Positions 5,737-11,105 of a stretch of 11,105 nucleotides of DNA are shown in pieces. The stretch is from an uncultured Ignavibacteriota bacterium. GTDB taxonomy: Bacteria; Bacteroidota; Ignavibacteria; Tepidaquicellales; Tepidaquicellaceae. How positions within the stretch are numbered: the stretch's first letter is position 1; each line of letters begins with the position of its first letter. The position numbers and the translations under genes were made by a program. The notes below the pieces were generated by a model, which saw nothing but the letters and a program-made list of their open reading frames with translations, was not told where the DNA came from and did no database searches. The stretch lies in NCBI GenBank assembly GCA_937915485.1, contig CALGII010000050.1, positions 1 to 11,105 of the forward strand, read 5' to 3'.

Positions 5737-6201
5737 ATGTCACCTGAAAATGAAACGAGATTCCAAAATAGATTTGCTGTCAACAAACTTAGAGATATAT
5801 TAATATTGATAGGAGCATTTGATGAACTTATGAATGTTCTATCAAATGAAGATTTGCGTGAATTAGAAAATAATAATATTTATTTTGCAGGATTTTATGC
5901 ACCCGCAGGTGAGTTTAGCTTTACACCTGCATCTCTTGCGCAGATCAGGTTTATTGTACTTGAAATACATACTTTACGTAAATTCATTTCCTCTGAGGTT
6001 GTGGCGATTATTTTGCATGAAATTGGGCATGCTTTGGCGGGGAATCGAGATGAAAATGTAGCTGATAGTTACGCATGTTCAAGAGGACTAAAAAGATATC
6101 TTCTTTCAGGGTTAAGGCGAGGATTAGAATTGAAATTAGAGGGATTTAGTTCAAGTGATGTAATGCAAAGGGTAGAGTACATTAATCTGAATTATAAGTA
6201 A
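5737..6201 (+). CDS. Small zinc metallopeptidase-like protein (HEIGH motif, minigluzincin-like)
   Basis: A 154-residue protein with no signal peptide, so cytoplasmic. HEIGHAL at 94-100 is a zinc-peptidase HExxH motif. DENVADSYA at 105-113 offers Glu106 as third zinc ligand in an ExxxD arrangement, as in short gluzincins and ImmA/IrrE-type peptidases. The N-terminal 90 residues (KLRDILILIGAFDELMNVLS, and EFSFTPASLAQIRFIVLEIH) are predicted as helix plus strands and are not specific. The start is supported by AAAGGAG 6 bases upstream of the ATG. It stands alone between the divergent integrase remnant and the tRNA. ImmA-type peptidases in mobile elements cleave repressors, so a regulatory role is possible. 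The substrate is unknown, and no adjacent repressor is visible. Confidence 0.75.
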   Translation: MSPENETRFQNRFAVNKLRDILILIGAFDELMNVLSNEDLRELENNNIYFAGFYAPAGEFSFTPASLAQIRFIVLEIHTLRKFISSEVVAIILHEIGHALAGNRDENVADSYACSRGLKRYLLSGLRRGLELKLEGFSSSDVMQRVEYINLNYK

Positions 6202-6388
6202 TATTCTAAAGGAGTCATATCAAAGCAGAAGGAAATATTTTTGTGCTTTTTTTGTGCTTTTTCAGGTTCAATTAGGTCAATTTAGACCGCTTTTCAGCTT
6301 GTTTTGTTTTTTGTAATTAGAAAATAAAATACTGAAATATGACTAAAAAGTTTGATTTTTAAGCACTATATTACAATATATAAGTAAT

Positions 6389-6462
<74 letters not shown>

Positions 6463-6466
6463 CAAG

Positions 6467-6490
6467 ACCCTCCTTAACGGAGGGTTTTTT
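6467..6490 (+). terminator. Rho-independent terminator of tRNA-Pro
   Basis: The stem ACCCTCC / GGAGGGT has a 5-base loop and is followed by a run of T. It starts 4 bases after the tRNA. Its 3' arm contains GGAGGG, which doubles as the ribosome site of the following gene. Confidence 0.9.
6479..6484 (+). promoter_or_regulatory. Shine-Dalgarno embedded in terminator stem
   Basis: GGAGGG forms the 3' arm of the tRNA terminator and lies 8 bases before the TTG start at 6493, a normal distance. Translation would require read-through of the terminator and an open stem, so expression of the following gene should be low or conditional. Confidence 0.5.
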
Positions 6491-6492
6491 AT

Positions 6493-6729
6493 TTGTATTA
6501 TGCCTATATAATAAAGTACGTAAAGATCGGAAAATTGTATATTGGTCATACAGAAAATCTCCATAGACGATTGACCAAACAAAATACCAATAAATGCAAA
6601 TCTACAAAGAGCAAATGTCCCCGGGAACTAATATATCACAAAGAGTTTCAAACAAGAATGAGACACGTGACTGAATTAAAGAAGACAAAGAACAAAAATT
6701 ATCCCTTCGAAATAATTAAGAGGTACTAA
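6493..6729 (+). CDS. Short GIY-YIG family nuclease-like protein
   Basis: A 78-residue protein with YYAYIIKYVKIGKLYIGHT at the N-terminus, which is the GIY-YIG core in its common YxYI/YIG form (YIG at 16-18). It is followed by the conserved arginines (LHRR, 23-26) and RELIYHKEF (44-52), giving the family Glu. The C-terminal helix, usually KREKELK and then a basic tail, is shortened to RHVTELKKTKNKNY. Members of this single-domain group are small DNA nucleases of mostly unknown role. The start is TTG at 6493, where relatives have ATG. An in-frame stop at 6475-6477 excludes a longer version. It lies between an intact tRNA and a decayed tRNA copy, a placement suggesting a tRNA-associated mobile cassette. 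It may be barely expressed or beginning to decay. Confidence 0.75.
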   Translation: MYYAYIIKYVKIGKLYIGHTENLHRRLTKQNTNKCKSTKSKCPRELIYHKEFQTRMRHVTELKKTKNKNYPFEIIKRY

Positions 6730-6730
6730 G

Positions 6731-6787
6731 ACAACGCGTCCCAACGTGTCGGGAAGGTCCACTGATTCGAATCCAGTCATCGCGGCA
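6731..6787 (+). pseudogene. Decayed partial copy of tRNA-Pro (3' part)
   Basis: TTCGAATCCAGTCATC is identical to the T-loop and acceptor strand of tRNA-Pro, preceded by AGGTC as in the real gene. Upstream, TCGGGA (anticodon region) and CGCG (D-arm side) still align. The T-stem has a mismatch, the acceptor 3' strand reads CATCGCG, and no 5' half is left, so it cannot fold as a tRNA. It is a direct repeat of the tRNA 3' end about 322 bp downstream, with the GIY-YIG gene in between. Confidence 0.75.
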
Positions 6788-6794
6788 TAAACAT

Positions 6795-6825
6795 AAGGCT
6801 CATAGGAAGCCATGAGTCTTTTTTT
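6795..6825 (+). terminator. Terminator following the tRNA remnant
   Basis: A 9-bp stem (AAGGCTCAT / ATGAGTCTT, one G-T pair) with an 8-base loop is followed by a T-run. It follows the decayed tRNA copy just as the first terminator follows the intact tRNA. Confidence 0.8.
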
Positions 6826-6835
6826 ATTAGAAGAG

Positions 6836-6847
6836 GTCATCCCGCCA
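6836..6847 (+). repeat. Third short copy of the tRNA 3' tip
   Basis: GTCATCCCG is identical to the last bases of the tRNA acceptor strand (6453-6461). Nine bases alone could be chance, but it is followed after a similar gap by a hairpin whose stem resembles the previous terminator (AAGGCTC), so it looks like a repeat of the tRNA-tip-plus-terminator unit. Confidence 0.45.
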
Positions 6848-6854
6848 AAAACTA

Positions 6855-6889
6855 AAGGCTCGTGTAAAATCACGAGCCTTGTATTTTTT
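6855..6889. terminator. Strong terminator between convergent transcripts
   Basis: A perfect 10-bp stem (AAGGCTCGTG / CACGAGCCTT) with a 6-base loop is followed on the plus strand by GTATTTTTT. It stands between the tRNA/GIY-YIG region and the convergent gene ending at 6913. In the other direction the stem is followed by TAGTTTTTGG, so it may work both ways. Confidence 0.85.
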
Positions 6890-6912
6890 AAAATGAAAGT
6901 CTGCTATCCTGA

Positions 6913-8187
6913 TTATTTTTTTTCTACGAACTTTTTAATCTTTCTTCCTGCCGATGTAATTATCGAGCAAAAATATATTCCTGATGAAAGACTGATACCG
7001 CTTATGTTGTAAGAAAATCTTCCCGCGGAGGAAAATCCGTTATAGATTTCGGCGATTTCCTTTCCCGAAATATCGAATATTTTTATCGACAACTGACCCG
7101 CTGACGGAATATGGAGTTTAAGATTTGCAGATGAATTAAACGGATTTGGATAAACCGATGCATCGAACGTTTTCGGCGGGGTCACGCTCAAATTTAATTG
7201 TTTCCCGATAACGGAATTATTGCCGTTGTAATCAATTTGTTTCAGCAGGTAATCATACGAGCCTTCGGTCAAATCTTTGTCAGTAAACGCATATTGTTTC
7301 GGAGTGTTTGAGTTTCCCGAGCCGTCAATCCATCCTACTGTCATCCCGTTTCTAATGATTTGAAAACCTTTGTTGTTTATTTCACCGGCAGTTATCCATT
7401 TCAATGTAACGTTATTTTCATTCACCGTTGATTTGAAAGATTCCAGAACGACAGGAAGAGGCGCTTGCGACCACGTGTTCGCTATACGAATACCATCGAT
7501 TGAAAAGCCAACGTTACTGTTCATAGGTCTGATATCGATATTTGCAACCGATGTTTTCCAGTTCGGGTCGTTGTTTGCGGCATCGAATGCGTTTGCCGTT
7601 GACGTATTTGGTTCCGATGAACCCAGCGTCGGATTCACCCAGATAAACATTGTGTCTCTTGTAGCCGTATGATAGGCGTATTTCATAACGATGAGTTGCA
7701 CATTACTTACGGGGTAATCGCCTGTGTAAGCAATCTGCGACAATTTACAGACGCCGTACGTCACGTAACTGCTGCTGCTTCCCTGCGTTACATATAGCAT
7801 TGCGCCGTCGGTCTTATTATCAAAATCCCTGAACGATAAAATATAACTCCCGTTCACGGCATTAATGTTTATCTTTATTAAGAAAGATATCCAGATATTG
7901 AAATCACTCGTGAGATTCTGCGCGGTAAAACTCTTATATGCCCATGCCACGCTTGCCTGCGGTACTGTAAGGTATTTTCCGAGATCCGTTCCCACGTACC
8001 CGGGATAATTCAACGGAGCAGAAGACTCAACCTGGACCTGAGCGCCCGGACCGTAAGGGACCCAACCCCCCTGTGTATCCAAATTACCGTTTGTATAACT
8101 ATTAAAACCGTCAGTCAGTAACTGCCCGAAACTCAGACAATTAAAAAGAACAACGTTAATAAATAGTGTATAAAAAGTTTTGATCAT
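6913..8187 (-). CDS. Secreted T9SS cargo protein: jelly-roll-like, Fn3-like and Por sorting domains
   Basis: The likely start is the ATG at 8187, giving 424 residues and a proper signal peptide (MIKTFYTLFINVVLFNCLSF, cleaved near GQ). The open frame extends upstream to 8274, but that part is not signal-like. Residues about 25-240 (FNSYTNGNLDTQGGWVPYGP, later NIDIRPMNSNVGFSIDGIRI) look like a beta-rich, LamG/concanavalin-like jelly roll. Residues 244-335 (LPVVLESFKSTVNENNVTLK) form a fibronectin-III-like domain common in Bacteroidota, and 343-424 (YPNPFNSSANLKL, SGKEI, SSGIYFCSI, KKFVEKK) form a type A T9SS sorting domain. It should be exported to the periplasm by Sec and then secreted or surface-anchored by T9SS. 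No catalytic motif was seen. It is a single gene, convergent with the tRNA region. Confidence 0.85.
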   Translation of the reverse strand: MIKTFYTLFINVVLFNCLSFGQLLTDGFNSYTNGNLDTQGGWVPYGPGAQVQVESSAPLNYPGYVGTDLGKYLTVPQASVAWAYKSFTAQNLTSDFNIWISFLIKININAVNGSYILSFRDFDNKTDGAMLYVTQGSSSSYVTYGVCKLSQIAYTGDYPVSNVQLIVMKYAYHTATRDTMFIWVNPTLGSSEPNTSTANAFDAANNDPNWKTSVANIDIRPMNSNVGFSIDGIRIANTWSQAPLPVVLESFKSTVNENNVTLKWITAGEINNKGFQIIRNGMTVGWIDGSGNSNTPKQYAFTDKDLTEGSYDYLLKQIDYNGNNSVIGKQLNLSVTPPKTFDASVYPNPFNSSANLKLHIPSAGQLSIKIFDISGKEIAEIYNGFSSAGRFSYNISGISLSSGIYFCSIITSAGRKIKKFVEKK

Positions 8188-8472
8188 AGAAATTTTACTT
8201 AATTGTAACGTACATTTTGCAATATTTATGCCATACATCAAATCGAAATGACAGCAAATATTATCGTATTTCAAATATTTTTCTTATATGAATTTAAATA
8301 TTATCATTTCGTACCTCCGCGTCTCACAATGAGAATGGAGGATTTTTTCCTTACTGATAATAAAAAAAATATATATATCCCTACTGATGGAATAAAATAA
8401 GTTTCTATCGAAATTTCAGTTTGCGCGGAAACAAATCGGAGGGATGAAAGTATAAAAAAGAAACTAATTCAA

Positions 8473-9543
8473 ATGACAATGTATATTAAAAAAGTATATT
8501 TCACCGCCTTACTAATTAATTTAATTTTTTTCTGCGTAAGCGTATATTCACAGGACTCACCGATTCTCTGCGACAATTACGAATCGCTTTATTCGATTAT
8601 AAAAACCGGTGAGGCTGCGTCTATTGAGAAGACAACGTACATCAGGGAATTCTCATTGGTCGAGAAAAGCCTTGTAACGGTAACGCCCGTAGCGGAGAAC
8701 GGCTACGAAGTTAATTACAAGATTTCAGACCTCTACAAGAGTAACGATGCTATGACCGATGAATCGTCCGTGCTGGGATTCATGACCGCTGGATACAGAA
8801 ATTTTCCGAAATACTACCAGAAGTTCATCGGAACCTCCTGCAAGTTGAGCGCGAGGACACCCGAAAGCGCGCTGGACGCGGTCAAGAGCGGGATTGATTT
8901 TACAATTGACATGAGTTACGAAATAACCGGAACACTGGTAGATGCTTATAATAAATATTGCAAATCGGATACGACCACGCACCACACGGTAGTAAAGAAA
9001 CCCGCGGTATATCTCTATCCGGAAAAAGATATGAACGTGAGCGTCAAGGTAATCGTAAACGGACAACTTACTTTAACCGAGCCGCTGTACGGTAACGGAT
9101 GGAACGTGAACGTCAATCGAGACGGTATAATTGACGGCAAGTACGATTATCTTTTCTATGAAGCGGACCTTAATAAAATCGAACTGCCGGATGAAGGATG
9201 GGTCGTCGCATTCGACGAACTCGATAAATGGTTCGATGAAAACCTGTCTGCAATGGGTTTGAACGAAAAAGAGATCAGGCAATTCAAGGAATACTGGCTT
9301 GGCGACCTTGAACGGGCAAATTATTATGAGATAAAGATTCTCGGGAACGAGTTTCTTGAGAACAACATGAGACTGGATATTTCACCCGCGCCGCAGACAA
9401 TTTTACGCCTGAATTTTCATTTCCAACCAATGAACGTGAAGACAGAGTTAAAGGCGCCTGAAATAAAGAAGTTTGAGAGAAAAGGTTTTACGGTGATTGA
9501 GTGGGGAGGGATCAACAATCAGCAATTAACAGATAACAATTAA
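8473..9543 (+). CDS. Exported protein with conserved KPAVYLYP domain
   Basis: A 356-residue protein with a signal peptide (YIKKVYFTALLINLIFFCVS, cleaved near VYSQ-DS). Residues 30-165 have no motif I recognise. Residues 176-347 form a conserved-looking domain that starts KPAVYLYPEKDMNVSVKVIV, contains NGWNVNVNRDG, DYLFYEADL and FKEYWLGDLE, and ends in LDISPAPQ, LRLNFHFQP and GFTVIEWGG. Similar KPxxYLYP proteins occur widely as uncharacterised secreted proteins, so I give no function. Two ATGs (8473 and 8479) could start it. A simple AACAATTAA-type repeat runs into its 3' end, so the last residues (QQLTDNN) are probably not ancestral. A strong terminator follows. Confidence 0.8.
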   Translation: MTMYIKKVYFTALLINLIFFCVSVYSQDSPILCDNYESLYSIIKTGEAASIEKTTYIREFSLVEKSLVTVTPVAENGYEVNYKISDLYKSNDAMTDESSVLGFMTAGYRNFPKYYQKFIGTSCKLSARTPESALDAVKSGIDFTIDMSYEITGTLVDAYNKYCKSDTTTHHTVVKKPAVYLYPEKDMNVSVKVIVNGQLTLTEPLYGNGWNVNVNRDGIIDGKYDYLFYEADLNKIELPDEGWVVAFDELDKWFDENLSAMGLNEKEIRQFKEYWLGDLERANYYEIKILGNEFLENNMRLDISPAPQTILRLNFHFQPMNVKTELKAPEIKKFERKGFTVIEWGGINNQQLTDNN

Positions 9544-9568
9544 CGGTTAACAATTAGCGGTTATTTAT

Positions 9569-9600
9569 AGCCCCTCGATAAATCGGGGGGCTTTTTTTTT
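9569..9600 (+). terminator. Rho-independent terminator of the KPAVYLYP gene
   Basis: AGCCCC pairs with GGGGCT, the inner CGAT pairs with ATCG, and nine T follow. It stands 26 bp after the stop codon. It is a clear intrinsic terminator separating the gene from the repeat array. Confidence 0.95.
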
Positions 9601-9608
9601 CGACATTT

Positions 9609-10120
9609 CCTATTTGATGCCGCTCCTACGGAGCTGACAAGATGTTTCAACGCTCCCTATTTGATGCCGCTCCTACGGATTTGATGCCGCTCCTACGGAG
9701 CTGACAAGTTGTTTCGACGCTTCCTATTTGATGCCGCTCCTACGGAGCTAAGATAATGATTCAACGCTTCCTATTCGATGCCGCTCCTACGGAGCGATGT
9801 TTCAACTCTTCCTATTTTATGCCGCTCCTACTGTTCCGATATGATGTTTCAAACCCGGAAACCGCACCGAGAGTCCCCAAAGAACGGGGAGACTCTCGGA
9901 TACACATATACAGAAATTATTTTATCACAATCCTATTTGATGCCGCTCCTACGGAGCTGACAAGATGTTTCATATTTGAAACCGCACCGAGAGTCCCCAA
10001 AGAGCGGGGAGACTCTCGGATACACATATACAGAAATTATTTTATCACAATCCTATTTGATGCCGCTCCTACGGAGCTGACAATATGTTTCAACGCTTCC
10101 TATTTGATGCCGCTCCTACG
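9609..10120. repeat. Array of nine copies of a 26-bp hairpin repeat in a 47-bp unit
   Basis: The core CCTATTTGATGCCGCTCCTACGGAGC contains the hairpin GCTCC-TAC-GGAGC. Copies begin at 9609, 9656, 9679 (head cut), 9723, 9770, 9811, 9932, 10052 and 10099. Where complete, the core is followed by 21 bp (TGACAAGATGTTTCAACGCTT), giving a period near 47. Copies 2, 6 and 9 lack the 3' arm of the hairpin. The array fills nearly all of the gap between the convergent genes ending at 9543 and 10139. The sequence between cores is itself repeated, so this is not a CRISPR. Its function is unknown. Frames that are open through it encode only the repeat. Confidence 0.9.
9853..10092. repeat. Two tandem 120-bp units inside the array
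   Basis: Units 9853-9972 and 9973-10092 are identical at 112 of the 114 positions from 9859 (9979) onwards. Each contains a 33-bp hairpin (9867-9899 and 9987-10019) with a 9-bp outer stem CCGAGAGTC / GACTCTCGG and an inner CCC/GGG. The hairpin is followed by an A+T-rich link and one copy of the 26-bp core. The high identity points to recent tandem duplication. Confidence 0.9.
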
Positions 10121-10138
10121 ATAATAATCAAATTCGGA

Positions 10139-10924
10139 TTATTTCATTTTATCCATTTCCTTCTTCACGAATTCTTTCAGGAGAGAAGAATCAGGAAACT
10201 CCGAAACGGCTTTATCGTAGAGTTCACCGGCTTTCTTTTTATCGCCGTCGTCATCGCGTTTAAGGTACGCCATTACAAGAAAACCGTATGCCATATCCTT
10301 CCCCCAGTCGGGATAGTAGGTTTCTTTCTCGACGCGCTTGCCGAAAAGTTCGAGCGATTTCTCAAGTAAAGGAACCGCTAATTTCACGCCGCCGCCGAAC
10401 ATTTCCGGAGTATAGAAAACAGATATACCTTCCATAAGAGACAGCCGCGGATTATCGGGCTCTAACTGAGACGCTTTATTCTTTGCCTCATCCGACTGAG
10501 CGACAATATCATTCATCTTATCGGGCTCATAAACCCATCTGTTAAAGCAGAGAGCGTACCTCAGCACGTAAGAATCCGCAAAGTCGTCCCTGACGAGAAT
10601 TGATTTTTCAACATTGGCAAAACCTGATTCGGTGTATTTTTTAACCTTGTCTTTGTTCGAAGCGTCGCTCATCGAAGCGCTCGCAATTGAATAATCGATG
10701 TAAGCGATATAGTAATTTACAATCCACTCGCTTTTTTTCAACTGAAGTATTCTTTCGAACTCGCCCCTTGATTTCAAGAGAGCCTTTTCGTCGAAGGTGT
10801 TCAGAGCCAAGTTCAGGTTCTTCTTCGCTTTTGTGATGGCATCCGTAAAATCGTCGGCGCGGAGAACATTCACCGAAATTAAGATTATTGCCGCAAGTAA
10901 AAGTGTTTTTGATAAGTTTCTCAT
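10139..10924 (-). CDS. Periplasmic TPR-like protein, next to outer-membrane receptor
   Basis: A 261-residue protein with a signal peptide (MRNLSKTLLLAAIILISVNV, cleaved near LRA-DD) and no lipobox Cys. The rest is alpha-helical with tetratricopeptide-like spacing: LKSRGEFERILQLKKSEWIV (about 50-69), VEKSILVRDDFADSYVLRYA (about 105-124), AKNKASQLEPDNPRLSLMEG (about 147-166) and KKAGELYDKAVSEFPDSSLL (about 230-249). TPR proteins act as scaffolds for protein contacts. The ATG lies 9 bp after the stop of the receptor-like gene, so the two form an operon and may work together at the envelope. No enzyme motif was seen. Confidence 0.85.
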   Translation of the reverse strand: MRNLSKTLLLAAIILISVNVLRADDFTDAITKAKKNLNLALNTFDEKALLKSRGEFERILQLKKSEWIVNYYIAYIDYSIASASMSDASNKDKVKKYTESGFANVEKSILVRDDFADSYVLRYALCFNRWVYEPDKMNDIVAQSDEAKNKASQLEPDNPRLSLMEGISVFYTPEMFGGGVKLAVPLLEKSLELFGKRVEKETYYPDWGKDMAYGFLVMAYLKRDDDGDKKKAGELYDKAVSEFPDSSLLKEFVKKEMDKMK

Positions 10925-10933
10925 ATTATATAG

Positions 10934-11105
10934 TTAAAGTTGCAATCCTATTCCGAAATAGATGGTGCGGAAGTTAGTCGAATTAACCGACCATTTTTGT
11001 GAATAATCGAAATTGTAATTATACTCATACAAGTTTTTGGTATTCAATAAATTGTTCAAAGCGGCAAACGCCACGGCGAATCTGCCGAAAAGAGCGAAAA
11101 TATAC
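10934..11105 (-). CDS. C-terminal end of an outer-membrane beta-barrel, probably TonB-dependent receptor
   Basis: The last 57 codons of a gene that continues past the right window edge. The end ALNNLLNTKNLYEYNYNFDY, then WSVNSTNFRTIYFGIGLQL, shows alternating hydrophobic and aromatic residues and the closing strand FRTIYFGIGLQL with an aromatic residue and a terminal hydrophobic, as in Bacteroidota TonB-dependent receptors and other outer-membrane barrels. Motifs that would separate a TonB receptor from another barrel lie outside the window. It is followed after 9 bp by the TPR-like gene in the same direction, so it is the upstream member of that operon. Confidence 0.75.
   Translation of the reverse strand, partial: YIFALFGRFAVAFAALNNLLNTKNLYEYNYNFDYSQKWSVNSTNFRTIYFGIGLQL

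Noticed and set aside
6229..6262. Repeated TTTTTGTGCTTTTT as a regulatory site
   Set aside because: It is a short low-complexity repeat without symmetry or a neighbouring start; nothing supports a function.
6731..6787. Second functional tRNA
   Set aside because: Only the T-arm and part of the acceptor strand are recognisable; there is no matching 5' acceptor half and the T-stem has a mismatch.
8188..8274. Upstream extension of the T9SS cargo protein (29 more residues)
   Set aside because: The extension would bury the signal peptide inside the protein; the ATG at 8187 gives a normal exported N-terminus.
8725..9066. Minus-strand frames opposite the KPAVYLYP gene
   Set aside because: They are shadows of the coding strand, which has a signal peptide and a coherent domain.
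9609..10120. CRISPR array
   Set aside because: The segments between the cores are repeats too, spacing is irregular (23 to 121 bp), and no cas gene is present.
9756..10124. Open frames through the repeat array on the plus strand
   Set aside because: The translation is itself repetitive (FDAAPTE and ETAPRVPKERGDSR recurring) and simply reflects the DNA repeats; there is no ribosome site and the hairpins explain the sequence.

Overview
The window looks like a chromosomal segment of a Bacteroidota/Ignavibacteria-type bacterium. The main evidence is an exported protein (6913-8187) ending in a type IX secretion (Por) sorting domain with the YPNPFN start typical of that group. The tail of a TonB-receptor-like beta-barrel (10934-11105) and a family of intergenic repeats support this. 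No species can be named from the sequence.

Left part (1-1932, minus strand): a row of small genes of unknown role. These are a coiled-coil-rich protein cut by the window edge (1-326), a small protein whose C-terminal half resembles ubiquitin (523-777), an acidic 101-residue protein (909-1214) and a ribbon-helix-helix regulator (1211-1414), the last two coupled by an ATGA overlap. Just upstream lies a decayed second copy of that pair (1520-1881). It has a stop at codon 3, a lost start codon and a frameshift, yet still carries the same extended -10 promoter.

Middle part (2021-6201): a visibly A+T-rich accessory island. It holds an AbiEi/AbiEii-type toxin-antitoxin pair (minus strand), a divergent second AbiEi-like gene without its own toxin (4179-5066), and between them 356 bp packed with palindromes and direct repeats that look like operators. 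To the right are a tyrosine integrase broken by a large internal deletion and a stop, and a small zinc metallopeptidase with an HEIGH motif.

tRNA part (6389-6890): an intact tRNA-Pro(CGG), a terminator, a short GIY-YIG nuclease gene whose ribosome site lies inside the terminator stem, a decayed partial tRNA copy, and two further units of tRNA 3' tip plus terminator. This looks like the trace of repeated insertion or duplication at a tRNA 3' end.

Right part (6913-11105): ordinary, less A+T-rich chromosome coding for envelope and secreted proteins: the T9SS cargo protein, an exported protein with a KPAVYLYP domain, a periplasmic TPR-like protein and a TonB-receptor-like barrel end. Between the convergent genes at 9543 and 10139 sits a 0.5-kb array of a 47-bp hairpin-bearing repeat, partly enlarged into two nearly identical 120-bp units.

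The strongest leads for something undescribed are the nested palindromes upstream of the orphan AbiEi gene, the tRNA/GIY-YIG cassette, the ubiquitin-like protein in the small-gene row, and the repeat array. None can be proven from this window alone.
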